From: Pomphorhynchus laevis
Taxonomy: Eukaryota; Acanthocephala; Palaeacanthocephala; Echinorhynchida; Pomphorhynchidae
Reading direction: 5' to 3'
DNA length: 64,000 nt
Assembly: GCA_012934845.2 (NCBI GenBank)
Contig: WNNJ02003121.1
Coordinates: 31,938 to 95,937 of the forward strand
Part shown: positions 42,423 through 54,657 of the stretch, piece by piece
How positions within the stretch are numbered: position 1 is the first letter of the stretch
Layout: each line of letters starts with the position of its first letter
Notes under the pieces: model-generated
Databases searched by the model: none
What the model was told of the DNA's origin: nothing
Seen by the model: only the letters and a program-made list of their open reading frames with translations
Made by a program: the position numbers and the translations under genes

Positions 42423-45294
42423 TCGATCTCGCTCCTAAGCATACTTTTCGTCTTAGTCTATTCAATACTCGCTCCATTCTTCATAAAGCTGATATGCTTC
42501 TCGATATCTTCGATCAATTATCTATCGATATTCTCTGCATTACCGAATCCTGGCACACTGACTCCAACGATCTTGCTATTCGTCGTCTATGTCGCTCTGG
42601 TTGTTCTCTAGTTGAATCAGCTCGTCAAATTACATCTCATACATCTACTGCGTCTAACCATGGCGGTATTGTTGCCATTGCTCGTCACCCAATGTCTTTA
42701 CGTAAAATCAACGTTAACATCCGTTACACCTCGTTCGAATTACTCATATGCAGATTATCAACGCCTTTCCCTCTGGAACTTGTGATTGTATACCGTCCAG
42801 GTTCAGTTGCCCCATCACGTATCTTCTTTAACGACCTTGCAGATCTAATGTCTCACTGTTCATTGTCTTATACTCCTTCTTTTGTTCTCGGTGACTTTAA
42901 CATTCGTCTTGATCGCCCGTCTGACTCTGACTCTATCACTTTAACTAATCTTTTTTCTGATTTTAACTATAAATTACTTTCAACAAGCCCAACTCATATT
43001 CTCGGCGGTGCTCTCGACATCATTGCTGTTCCTAACTGCTTCAATGACTATACCTCCTTGTCAATTACTGATCCTGGTTTGTCCGATCATTTCCTTGTCA
43101 CTCTTACTCTTACTCGTCCCCATCCTCCTTCTCCGCCTTTACCATTATCTACACCAAGTCGACCCTGGAAGCTTCTCGATATCCCTATTCTCTGCACAGC
43201 CTTACTCAATTCTTCACTCTTTTCACTTCCTCTTAACTATCTCTCTCCCGATGATCTCTGCATTCTGTTTGATTCTGAACTTACGTCGATCCTCAATAAC
43301 CTTCTACCTAGTCGACTTCGACGTTCCCAGCGCTTGCGCCATGCTCCCTGGTTCGATTCTGACTGTAGTCTTTCTAAGCGTCGACTCCGTCACTCTTTTC
43401 GTATGTATAAACGCTTTCTTAAACGTTCACCCAACTCACTCCCTCCAAATCTTCGTGATTCCTACTTTTCTCAACGCCGTTCACATCTCATTCTTATACG
43501 TACTAAACGTACTCTCTTTTGGCGAAATCAACTCGAGTCATCTTCCAACTCGAAATCTCATTGGAAAATCTTAAACTCAATTCTTTCACGATCATCTACC
43601 CCTTGTAATATAAATCCTGATGAATTTTCTTCTTATCTACAAACTAAGCTATCTAATTTACTTTCCCTACTACCCATAGCCCCCTTGTACCCACTCTTAT
43701 CTTTAAATACTTCCCTCCCAGAACTATTCCACCTTCTTCCCGTTTCGTCTGATGAAGTTTCTTCGGTTCTGCTGTCATTACCTAATAAAACCTCTCCTTC
43801 TGACCCAATTCCCACTCACTTACTTAAAAATATCTGCACTTTTATCTTACCCTTCCTAACCACATTGTTCAACTCGTCCATCCGTAGCTGTACATTTCCT
43901 TCCATCTGGAAATGCGCCACTGTTCGTCCTATCATCAAAAAGCAATCTCTCGACTCTTCACTACCATCTTCGTACCGTCCAATCTCACTTCTCCCAACCC
44001 TCTCTAAACTCCTTGAGCGTCTCGTTCTTAAGCAAGTTAATACATATCTCTATTCCTCTAACTTATTTCCTCCCTTCCAAGCCGCTTTTCGCTCTAATTA
44101 CTCTACTGAAATTGCATGTCTTAAAGTTTATAACGACTTACTCATATCGCGCGATCATAAATTATGTAGTGTCATAGTTTCTCTTGATCTATCGTCTGCT
44201 TTTGACATCGTCGATCACTCGATTCTTCTCCATCGCCTTCGTCATGATTATGGCTTCTCTTTACCCACTGTATCATGGTTTTCTTCATATCTATCAAACC
44301 GTACATTTCGCGTATATTCTAACTCTTCTCTCTCCCATCCTTCGTCCATTCCGTCCGGTGTTCCGCAAGGCTCCGTATTAGGCCCTATACTTTTCTCTCT
44401 TCTTCTTGGTGATTTGTCTTCGATTTCTCATAAATTTAACTTCCATGTTATGCAATATGCTGATGACATTCTCATCTATGCTCATGCACCTGTTTATCGT
44501 ATTCACGATCTTAGTGTTTCTGCTTCCGACTGTCTTGTCTCAATTTCCAATCATCTTTCTTCCTTCGCCTTTCTCTGAATCCTGATAAATCCAAAATTAT
44601 GTGGATCCTACCTCGACGCCTCGGCTTCGAACCTCCCTCCGTATCATTAAATTCTACAATTCTTCCTATCGTTGATAATCTCGTTTTCCTAGGCTTCCAT
44701 TTTGACAACCGACTTTCACTTAAACCTTTCGTTAGAGATAAAGTACGCTCATCTACCTTGATACTCCGCAACCTCCGTCAAGTTCGTAGATTGATCGATT
44801 TCCCTTCTTGTATGACTCTCATATCATCTCTCCTTTTTTCTAGACTCGATTATTGTCTTAGTCTATTTTCCAACTCACCTAAATCCACTCTTCTTCCCCT
44901 ACAACGCATCGTCAACGCAGCTGTCCGAATTCTCCTCCGTCTTCGTCGTTTTGATCACACATCCTACCATCTTGCTTCTCTCGATTTGCCTACAATTTAT
45001 TGTCGTGTTCAAATTCGTCTTCTTATCGTTGCTTTCCGCCTTGTAACTTTTCATACCCCTTCATTTCTCAACCTTCCTTTTCTTGATAATTCCCGTCCTG
45101 TTTACTGTTCCTTGCGTTCCTGTAATTCCCTTCTTTTACATGTCCCAAACTACTCTACCTCCTTTGGACTCCGCTCCTTCCTGGTGGCTGCTCCTCTATC
45201 GTGGAATCATCTGCCCATTCATATACGCCAATCAACTTCCCTGCAGTGCTTCAAACGACAAATCCGATCCCATCTGAACAATTTAACTGCTTGA
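42386..45294 (+). pseudogene. LINE A copy 1 ORF2 (endonuclease + reverse transcriptase), one frameshift
   Basis: Starts at ATG 42386, 37 nt upstream of the ORF1 stop and in another frame. APE-type endonuclease: LFNTRSI, LCITESWH (catalytic-type Glu), IVYRPG, LGDFNIRLD, DPGLSDH. RT: SLDLSSAFDIVDHS (motif A), GVPQGSVLGPILF (B), MQYADDILIYAHA (C). The C-terminus has PLSWNHLPIHIRQS. The frame is open for 730 codons to 44578, then one frameshift near 44563 moves it to 44599-45294. Otherwise it looks complete. Confidence 0.9.
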
Positions 45295-45322
45295 CTTTCT
45301 CATTTTGTTTGTGGACTTGTAA

Positions 45323-45339
45323 GCGTACAGCTTGTACGC
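45323..45339 (+). promoter_or_regulatory. LINE A 3' stem-loop
   Basis: GCGTACA/TGTACGC, 7 bp with a 3-nt loop, just before ATTTGCCAC and the (TTA)n tail. Equivalent stems in other copies (49468-49483, 53133-53148) keep pairing with a G-U in place of A-U. In L2-type LINEs such a 3' hairpin is recognised by the reverse transcriptase. Confidence 0.75.
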
Positions 45340-45445
45340 ATTTGCCACATTAAATAAATTTGTATTATTATTATTATTAAAAAAATATACATATAATTAA
45401 TATACAAAATCTAAAGTAAATACAATCTAAAGTAAATACAGCAAG

Positions 45446-45510
45446 CATCGACGACAACCATCGACGACAACCATCGACGACAACCATCGACGACAACAAT
45501 CGATGACAAC
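45446..45510. repeat. Short tandem repeat, 5 x 13 bp, at the LINE A copy 2 5' end
   Basis: Five units of CATCGACGACAAC (the last with two changes), 41 bp before the ORF1 ATG at 45552. Confidence 0.95.
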
Positions 45511-45551
45511 CATTGGTTGAAAAATTGATTGAAATACATTCTTACAAGTTT

Positions 45552-46576
45552 ATGGGAGGACGTAAGAAAACAACTAAGACCGACGTTAACTGTGGACAAC
45601 TGCAAGTACAGTGCTCGATAAACGACTGCAGCGTCTGGACAACAATCGCATGCGACAAGAATAAGGCTAAAGAAGACTTCGTATGTGGTTTTTGTGCCAA
45701 CAAACTAATCTGCAACTTTTCCAATAAGCACACATCAACATCCAACACGTCAACTCAAACTACCCCCGTCGTTTCTAATGTACTTTCTCCACCCACTAAC
45801 CCTGCACCATATACACTTCCCATTCCATGTCATCTTCACTCCTCGACACCCCACGTTCCGTCCTTCCCGTCTCGTTTCTCAATAACTTGCATCCATCAAT
45901 CAAAATCACCTCCACCAACCTCCACTATCCTTCAACTCATAACATTTCCTCACATCGCTTGCCACCCTCTTTATTATCATTATCCTCTATGTCTCCCGTC
46001 GTCAAACTAAATCCCTCCAAATCATCAACTGCCAGCTCTTCTATCGTGATCTCACCTACTCACGTCAGTCGTCCTCATTTACGAAAGCGCTTTGCTTCTC
46101 GTGATCGTTGCGTCATTGTCACTAATATCACGCCTTATAACTCCTTATCTCCACAAGCACGTCTGGACCACGATGTTTCCGCCTTCAGATCCATCCTCTC
46201 GTCTATTGTTCCTGCGGATAAACCATCCTTTTTCAAGGACATTTCTCCTGTCACATTCATCCGTCTAAACAAATCTCCTCAATCTAATCCTTCCCAGCCC
46301 CCTCTCCTAAAAATTATGTTCAAGCATCGCTCTCACTCGTCTTCTGTCCTCTCTCAACAATTCAAACTCATGTCATCTTCAACCACTCGAATTTTCCCCG
46401 ATCGCGCCCCTTCTGAAATCGCTCAAATCTCTTCAGCCCGCATCGAAAAACGCCGTCGCGAGGAAAACGGCGAAACATCACTCTCTATCCGAAACATAGA
46501 CGGAAATTTTCAAGTTGTCCACACCCGTCCAAAAATTCGATGGCGCTCCATCTCTCCTACGTGTCTTCTCCACTAG
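45552..46576 (+). pseudogene. LINE A copy 2 ORF1, one frameshift
   Basis: Starts at ATG 45552 (MGGRKKTTKTDVN). The zinc-finger-like CSINDCSVWT ... FVCGFC is present. A frameshift near 45835 moves the frame, after which the Ser/Pro-rich middle and conserved C-terminal domain (ARIEKRRREENGETSLSI) are open to 46576. As in copy 1, it overlaps ORF2 by 37 nt. Confidence 0.85.
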
Positions 46577-49436
46577 ACTCTTTCGCCACAACACACGGTT
46601 TCCGCCTCGGTCTCCTCAACACTAGATCTATTCTCAATAAATCCGATCTTATCCTCAACCTATTAACGAAGCAATCCATCGATCTCTTCTGCCTCACCAA
46701 ATCTTGGCACTCAGATTCCGACGACCTTTCCATTCGCCGTCTACTCTCTACCGGTTGCTCCCTAGTCGAATCCGCCCGCCCCCTCAGCTCATCTCCTTCT
46801 AAATTCTCTAATCATAGCGGCATCGTCGCATTCTCGCGTCACCCCGCGTCTCTTCGCAAAATCAACCCCCCTTTCAGTCCTTGCTCTTTTGAATTGCTCA
46901 CTTGTCGTTATTCTAACCCGATCAATCTAGATCTCGCCATTGTATACCGTCCTGGTTCATCAGCTCCTACTGCCTTATTTTTTACCGAACTCGCTGACCT
47001 CCTTTCTCATTGTTCTTTGTCCTCAATCCCTTCACTCGTTCTAGGCGACTTCAATATCCGCCTAGACCACCCCTCTTCCACGGGTTCCATCCAGTTCATC
47101 AACATTATATCCAACTACAATTACAAACTAATCTCCACTGCCCCCACACATATTCTTGGTGGGGCACTCGAAATCATCGCTGTCCCCGATCATTTTGCTG
47201 CCTACACCTCACTGTCCATCTCTGATCCTGGACTATCCGATCACATTCTTATCACCCTTGATCTCACTCACAACCACACCCCTCCTCACACACCTACAAT
47301 CCTACGTCGTCCTTGGAGAAATCTTGACCTCTCCCTTCTCCGCTCTGCCTTACTCAAATCATCTCTATCATTACCCACAATAACATATTCATCTCCTCAT
47401 GATCTCGCCTTTCTTTTCGACTCTGAACTCACATCCACTCTCGATATTCTCTTGCCCTTCAAGTCTCACCCACACTGTCGCTTGCACCGTGCCCCATGGT
47501 TTGACATCCAATGCCTACTCTCAAAGCGTCGACTCCACCATGCTTTTCGAGTCTATCACCGCTCTCTCAGACGTGATTTCCGCTCGATCACTCTGTCTTT
47601 CTGTGATTCCTATCTTGCTCTTCGCCAGTCTCATCTCAACCTACTACGTACCAAATGCAACTCCTTCTGGCAGCATAAAATCATCACTTCATTCAACTCT
47701 AAGACTCTCTGGCATACTTTTAACTCAATCCTTGCTCGCTCCTCTTCGCCGTGCAACATCAATGCCAATGATTATTCGTCATTTCTCCAGACTAAAGTAT
47801 CCACGTTGCTCTCTCACACCCCGGTCTCCATCCTATCCCACTCTGCCCAGTCTAGCCTCATCCTTCCGGAACTCTTTCATCTTCTCCCTGTCTCACCTAC
47901 AGAAGTATCATCTGTCCTCATGTCCTTGCCCAACAAAACCTCACCTGCCGATCCCCTGCCTACCCACATATTAAAATCTATATGCTCATCGATATCCCCA
48001 TTTCTCACAACCTTGTTTAACTCGTCCATCCGCAGTCGTATCTTCCCTTCACACTGGAAATCCGCAATCGTTCGTCCCCTCCTTAAGAAACAATCGCTCG
48101 ACCCCTCCTTCCTTCTAGCTATCGCCCCATTTCACTACTCCCTACTCTTTCTAAGCTCTTAGAACGCTTCATCTTAATACAAATCAACGCTTATCTCTCC
48201 TCATCTAATCTGTACCCTCATTTCCAATCCGCTTTCCGCTCTAATCACTCCACAGAAATCGCATGCATAAAAGTGTACAACGACTTACTCATTTCTCGAG
48301 ACAAGGCTCTATATAGTGTTCTCATCTCCCTCGACCTCTCCTCCGCATTCGACATTGTCGACCACTCCGTCCTCCTTTCTCGCCTTCGTTATGATTACGG
48401 CTTTTCTTCCTCCTCCGTAGCATGGTTCGCCTCATATCTATCCGACCGTTCCTTTCGCGTCTGTTCTAATTCATCATCCTCCCCTCCCATCCCTATTTTT
48501 TGCGGGGTCCCACAAGGTTCAGTCCTAGGTCCCCTGCTTTTCTCTCTTCTGCTTGGCGATCTATCTCCGTTTATCAAACCTTACTCCTTTAAGGTCATGC
48601 AATACGCCGATGACATTCTAATCTATGCTCATGCACCCGCACATCGCATACACGATATCGGCATTTCTGCCTCCAACTGTCTTTCTTCTATCTACAAACG
48701 TCTCTCCAATCTCCATCTCGTTCTAAACCCCGAAAAGTCCAAAATAATGTGGATCCTTCCCCGTAAACCAAACATATCTCCTCCCATTGTATCTTTTGCC
48801 TCATCGATCATCCCTATAGTCCACAATCTCACTTTCTTAGGCTTCCATTTCGATGATCACCTTTCCCTTAAACCCTTCGTCCGTGACAAGGTCCGCTCAT
48901 CTAACTTAATTCTCCGTGACATCCGCCGTATCCGCCCCCTTATCGACTTCCGTTCTTGTATGTCTCTTCTTTCATCGCTTCTTTTCCCTAAAATCGATTA
49001 CTGCCTTAGCCTTTTCGCCAATTCTCCAAAATCCATCATCCTACCCCTACAACGAATAATCAACACCGCCGTTCGAGTGCTCTTTCGTCTCCGTCGCTTC
49101 GACCACACATCCACATATTTTGCCCAACTCTCCTGGCCCACCATCCACATCCGCATCAAACTCCGCCTTCTTCTCGTTACTTTTCGTCTCATCGCTGTCG
49201 GCTCCCCATCGTTCATCAACCTTCCTTTCTTAGACGACACTCGCCCCACCTCGCTATCGCTGCGTTCCCATCATACCCTCTTACTCCACGTTCCTAATTA
49301 CTCCAACAACTACGGTCTCCGATCCTTCCTCGTCGCCGCCTCACTCGCCTGGAATCAACTCCCTCTCGACGTCCGCCGCGCCCCCTCCTTTATCACATTC
49401 AAACACCTCCTTCGTTCACACCTTCTCGACACCTGA
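46540..49436 (+). pseudogene. LINE A copy 2 ORF2, one frameshift
   Basis: Two open parts, 46540-48162 and 48273-49436, are separated by one frameshift near 48112. Endonuclease motifs are NTRSI, IVYRPG, LGDFNIRLD and DPGLSDH; the catalytic-type Glu of CITESWH is Lys here (CLTKSWH). RT motifs A (SLDLSSAFDIVDHS), B (GVPQGSVLGPLLF) and C (MQYADDILIYAHA) are intact, and the C-terminus has SLAWNQLPLDVRRAP. Confidence 0.88.
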
Positions 49437-49519
49437 TTTACAGTTTTGTTTTATTGTAGTCATGTAAGCGTGCGTTGGTACGCATTTGCCACGTTAAAAT
49501 AAATCTTTTTTTATATGAA

Positions 49520-50942
49520 ATGCAGGTTCAATCCGTTTCAACTCTTAACCATGTTATCAAGCTACTGGGATCCTTTCAACTACCTATACAGGTCGCATTT
49601 TCAATATTACTCCGCCAAAACTCAAGGTTCTAGCCAACATGCTACTTACACCTTCCAAATCTCTCTGCTTTCCTCAGACATTCTCTCGAAAATATACTGG
49701 AGCTCTTAATATATTCTCCAACTGAGTAGAGACAGGACAAACATTGATCGCTTTAATCCCTCTTAGCCTTTATTCTTGAAAATATTTAAGAAAGATAAAT
49801 TTGTTTGCTGAAAGGTAAAGAACATGGCTGAATTTGGAACTTATGCCTTGATAAAGTTTTGAAGGAGTCGATTGCTCTACACAATTATATAGCCACTCTC
49901 TCTTACCGCAACCAATCCGTCCTGGAATAACTTCATGATTAGAGATTTATGTGTCACATATATCCTAAACACCTGGGGTCCATAACCGGGAAACTCCAAA
50001 ATACATGCGCCAATCTCCTTTCGTGTCTATAAGCTCCTGACAGATACTCAGAGGAGTGAGATCTCTATCACATAGCTTTTATTCTTCTTTTCTGGCATTG
50101 TCGGTATCAACATTAGTTCTCGCGTGCTTTTACCGAAAAAAAGAAACTGGTTACATATCTTAAAGATCTGCGGCCTATTTCCGTATAAAACTCCCTCATA
50201 TCCATTTACGAAAAAGTGTTTGCGCTTCAAATCCGCGATCATTTAGTCAGGAGAAATTTTATCCCACCAACTTTCATGGGTTTGTCCAAGATCGCTTGGT
50301 CTATTTAGTAATAGATGAAGTGTATTGGTTTTGTCAGGGCAACAGTCTTCGGATCGCTGTGGATGTTTTCCTTGACTTTTCTGCTGCGTTTAAACGCATC
50401 TCCATTTCGTTTGTTATCTCTTCTCTCAGGTCCCTCAGGTTGCCTGTGAGACTTATAAACAGGGGAGAGTTATTGTGGTACATCAAGCGATTTTTTTATT
50501 AAAACCTTGATGCGCGTCATTTCTACCTAATTACAGATGTGCCTCAAGTATCCTCTGTTTTCTCCAATTTTATACCTTGCTGCTTCGATTTTTTTTCAAA
50601 CCTTTTCTACGTGAACATCTATTAGTATACGCTGATGATATTATTGCTCTGTTATTTGGACACAGATGCAAAGATGTAGTCCAAAATCATCAAGTTCTTT
50701 ATCAGATTGAAAGACCATTTATTCCCTTGAAGGTTGGAGGAAATAAGACGTTTGAAGGGGAAATGATAATATGGCAGGTAAAGAGTTCCAAGCTAAATGA
50801 GCTACTATATAGAGCGCATGAATATCGAAATTGGAGTAGTTGGGAAATGGAGATAAGTCGTAGAATTAGGGATGTAATCGTGACTGTTCAAAATAGGGGA
50901 GATTGGTGTAAAAAGAGTTTATTGTGCGAAGTCGTAAAGTAA
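49520..50942 (+). mobile_element. Old LINE fragment with RT palm
   Basis: Multiply broken. Motif A (VDVFLDFSAAFKRI, about 50355-50400) and motif C (LLVYADDIIALL, about 50615-50655) are recognisable. Likely I/Jockey-type. From about 50700 coding similarity is lost. Confidence 0.6.
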
Positions 50943-51875
50943 GATAAAGTTAACGAAGTATACATTGGGATATAATTACATATAATTATGTACATAATTA
51001 AAAAAATTATGTATATAAACTGCATTCATTTTTTAATGAAATCAGATGTAAATAATTAGAGAAATTCATTGTATCATACATATCGATGAAATATAATAAT
51101 CTACAATATTAAAAATCTTAATATCTTTGGTTATTATACCATTTTATAAAATAAATAGGATTATTATATTTAGTTTCGGATTATCCCTCGGATATATAAA
51201 AATTATTGTTTTAATATTTAAAGAAAGTCAAACAAAACATTAAAAAACATTAATATGATTTACTCAGGTGAGGTTTTCAAGACCATTTGCTAATTTATTC
51301 AAATATTCAGTCAATTGAAACCTCATTTTACACGAAACGTTTTTGCCAGCAATGTAGATAAATTTTTCTTCTTGCATGACTTCATTTTTCTAAGCAAAAC
51401 GTACGCATTTACAATATTTGAATTACATGAGCTTGCAGTTCCTTATATAAATGTATAATTAAATTAGTATTATTTTTAAAATTCTATTGTGTATCTTCGG
51501 CTAATTGAATTTAATTATTCAACTTTAAGATATATTTGTCCAATTACGATCGAATAATTGTATTTGGAAACACGATCAAAAATCTAAGGGAAAAATATTA
51601 TGCACAGCGGAGTTAATGATGGGTTGTAGTGTGATTAAAGTGATTTTCGCGGAGTTAGTAAACCAGATAAGGCAGTATTGTAGAAGAGAAGTTCAGATAT
51701 AATATTATTGTGAGTGTGAACTCACAATAATATTACTTCCAGAACTCAATATTAATGAGTTCTGGAAGTAAATTACAGGGGCGAACTTTTTTGTCGAGCA
51801 AAATGAGTGAGAGAAAATTGGTTATCTAAGTAAAAAATCAAGAAAGATTAAGTTATCAACAACTAGAAATGAAAT
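50943..51875. other. AT-rich spacer
   Basis: No gene seen. It contains a 21-bp inverted repeat of CTCACAATAATATTACTTCCAGAACTC type at about 51719-51770. Confidence 0.5.
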
Positions 51876-51879
51876 GGAA

Positions 51880-52345
51880 GTTAAAATATCGGTGGTGAAT
51901 TTAAATTTACATGAGACGGCATGATCCATATGACTTTTGATTTATAAGGGTTAGAGAACAGCCGAATGGAAGAGAGGTGTTTTTTGAAATAGATATTAGG
52001 CAGTTCGTTAAATTGAGGAAAGGTCAAGAATGTGACCATAATTGGCATGAAAGCTAAAAGAATGTCGTTGGCGTACTGCATAGCGTTGAAGTTTAGCGTT
52101 GAAATATGATCGGTCACCAATGCGTTAAGTGAAAAGAAATTGGCCGAATACAAATCCTTGTAGGAGTTACAGTGAACGGAAAAGTGTGGTTAGACAGATA
52201 TGAGGCAAACCAAGAGGCTGAATAAGCAGAAAAACCTTAGTCGTGTCTAAGACGATGTAGCAAGATCGAGTTGTCCACAATATCAAAAATGGAGAAAATA
52301 TCAAGAGAGTGTTTGCTGTAACGAGCAAAGAGCAGGTCATTGAAA
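51880..52345 (-). mobile_element. LINE A-type RT fragment, old
   Basis: The minus strand encodes FNAMQYANDILLAFMPI (motif C, altered) and NPYKSKVIWIMPS, as in LINE A ORF2, plus a broken motif A region (about 52300). Dead. Confidence 0.7.
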
Positions 52346-52591
52346 ACATTTTAAAGGCGATTTAAGTTGATTAAAACGTACTAAAAACAGATTAAAATGG
52401 GGCATAAAATCATTTACTAAGCACCTTATATTTGAAGAAAATTATGAAAGTACTAGTATAATATTAAAGATGTTTTGTAAAGTTTCGATAATTACTATCT
52501 CGTTTATAACTTGAGATTTTGAAAAGTTTCGATAATTACTATCTCGTTTATAACCTGAGATTTTATAACCTTTGGAATATTCTATAAACTT

Positions 52592-53175
52592 TTATCCGCC
52601 CCCTTATCGACTTCCGTTCTTGTATGTCTCTTTTTTCATCGCTTCTTTTCCCTAAAATCGATTACTGCCTTAGCCTTTTCGCCAATTCTCCAAAATCCAT
52701 TATCCTACCCCTACAACGAATAATCAACACTGCCGTTCGAGTGCTCTTTCGTCTCCGTCGCTTCGACCACACATCCACATATTTTGCCCAACTCTCCTGG
52801 CCCACCATCCACATCCGCATCAAACTCCGCCTTTTTCTCGTAACTTTTCGTCTCATAGCTGTCGGCTCCCCATCGTTCATCAACCTTCCTTTCTTAGACG
52901 ACACTCGCCCCCCTCCTCGCTATCGCTGCATTCCCGTCATACCCTCTTACTTCACGTTCCCAATCACTCCAACAACTATGGTCTCCGATCCTTCCTCGTC
53001 GCCGCCCCATCGCCTGGAATCAGCTCCTTCTCGACGTCCACCGCGTTCCCTCTTTTATCACATTCAAACACCTCCTCCGTTCACACCTTCTCGATACATG
53101 ATTTACATTTTTGTTTTGTTGTGGTCATGTAAGCGTGCGTTGGTACGCATTTGCCACGTTAAAATAAATCTTTTT
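52592..53175 (+). mobile_element. LINE A 3' fragment, recent, sister of copy 2
   Basis: From ATCCGCCCCCTTATCGACTTCC on, this is nearly identical to 48930-49515 of copy 2, with a scatter of substitutions and small indels. It ends with the same stem-loop (53133-53148) and tail. A 5'-truncated, relatively young insertion. Confidence 0.92.
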
Positions 53176-53877
53176 TTTTTGGAAATTGAAATAATTGCTA
53201 ATTTAATATTCTTTTATATTTAAATATATTTATGCGGAAAATGCTGATTTTGTGAATTCTGGAGAAAATTCGGAAATCCGTAAAAATAAATAGATTACCG
53301 GTGTAAACTGGTAATAATCAAATAATATATTGTTAAAAATTTTAAGATATTTATTTGTCAATAACTAAATTCAATCCGACTTTAGAAGTTAGTATCTCAA
53401 GTCGATGAGCTCTTGCTATATATAATAGACTGAAACAACAAATTAACGTATTTTAAATATCTTATTTTTAAAATTATTGCATTGTACCTAGAAATATGAT
53501 AAGTTAGCATGATTTTATGGCACTTAAAAGAACGCACAATGTGTAGGCAATGGACGGAAGCAACCTTTTACTAAATATACAAAATCAATGACGGTCTATT
53601 ATTAAATTATTACGATTTAATGGCGGTATATTCACTGATACGTCAAGTCGAGGAATAAAAGTTGAAACTTGACAGCACGGCCGTTCTTGCCACCATTTAT
53701 CTTCGTGTTGACACAAAGGGTGAAAATATTGAGATAACTGATTTAATTAATCTATTATGTTAATAGCAAATAATATGCCTAATATTTTACCTAAAGCACT
53801 ATAATACGCTACTGTAAAATCGTCAAAACTAGTATTATAAAGCACTGTCAATAAAAAATAATTGAGCCAATTCATAT
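53176..53877. other. Spacer downstream of the NUDT9-like gene
   Basis: AT-rich; nothing recognised. Confidence 0.6.
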
Positions 53878-54657
53878 TTATGTATTGATGTGTTTTCGTA
53901 GTAACTCTAAGAATATTTGATGACCATCAAACAAAATATGACTGTCTGATAAATCTAACCATCTAGCACTTTCCGCATCGTCCCCTCCACACAGGCTTAA
54001 GCTGTCTATATTGTCGTTAGCCTTAAAACAGTGGACAACCGTTTCCATCCAAGCATTATCGGTGTTCCTATGGTCGTCAACATATCCTTCAAAGGGAACA
54101 AAATAATTTTCAAAGTCAATATATCTTCCCATCTCTGCTACGGTTAATTTTGAAGATGCAAATGCTTCTTCCATCAGCTCTCTAACGGCTGCATGTTTTG
54201 GGGTTTCCCCTTTGTCAATCATTCCACCGGGTAAGGCATACGATTTTGTATCTTTTCTTGTAATTGCGATGAATTTAATTCTACTATTTGGTAACATATG
54301 GTATACTAGTGAATCGGCAGCGTGATTAGGACCCCAGTGACCTAATAAACCACGACCACTAATACCTGTACGCCCTTTTGGGTTTATTGGCCGGCCTGTA
54401 ACTGTATCCATGCTATATATTCCATCGTAGCTGCGTCTATTTAGACCGTTGTCAATGCAATTAAATTTAATATGCGTTACTGATTCATCATCTGCCCAGT
54501 ACGGTTTATTCACTTTTGATAGAATTCTTTCGTCTGTAAATTCCACAGGTGAGTAGTACGGCCATGGTATAGACCATAGTACTAGATTATCTGGTACAAA
54601 TGTACGCTGCACAATTCCACAATATTTGCTATTTCTACAAGCTTTATGTAATTGCAT
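53878..54657 (-). CDS. NUDT9: NUDT9-like ADP-ribose pyrophosphatase
   Basis: A 259-codon minus-strand gene without introns. The N-terminal part (SPVEFTDERILSK ... PYWADD, residues 36-56) and GRPINPKGRTGISGRGLLGHWGPNHAAD (88-115) match NUDT9, which hydrolyses ADP-ribose to AMP and ribose-5-phosphate. The Nudix box spans about 145-167 (GG-M-x4-E then RELMEEAF), with the metal-binding REx2EE glutamates present. After it come GYVDDHRNTDNAWMETV (191-207) and GGDDAESARWLDL, both NUDT9-specific. Human NUDT9 is about 350 residues with a mitochondrial leader; this start gives no obvious leader, so an upstream exon is possible. Confidence 0.95.
   Translation of the reverse strand: MQLHKACRNSKYCGIVQRTFVPDNLVLWSIPWPYYSPVEFTDERILSKVNKPYWADDESVTHIKFNCIDNGLNRRSYDGIYSMDTVTGRPINPKGRTGISGRGLLGHWGPNHAADSLVYHMLPNSRIKFIAITRKDTKSYALPGGMIDKGETPKHAAVRELMEEAFASSKLTVAEMGRYIDFENYFVPFEGYVDDHRNTDNAWMETVVHCFKANDNIDSLSLCGGDDAESARWLDLSDSHILFDGHQIFLELLRKHINT

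Larger units (their letters stand above)
40871..45380 (+). mobile_element. LINE A copy 1 (CR1/L2-like), nearly intact
   Basis: Order: 20-bp repeat array, ORF1 (41097-42422), ORF2 (42386 to about 45294, one frameshift), 3' stem-loop (45323-45339), GCCACATTAAATAAAT box and a (TTA)n tail. This is the most complete LINE in the window. The CR1/L2 placement is from the RT motifs and the stem-loop plus microsatellite 3' end; it needs a tree to confirm. Confidence 0.93.
45446..49515 (+). mobile_element. LINE A copy 2, head to tail with copy 1
   Basis: Starts 66 bp after the end of copy 1, in the same orientation: a 13-bp tandem array, ORF1, ORF2, stem-loop (49468-49483), GCCACG box and A/T-rich tail. 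It belongs to a distinct, more GC-rich subfamily than copy 1 but has the same layout. Confidence 0.92.
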
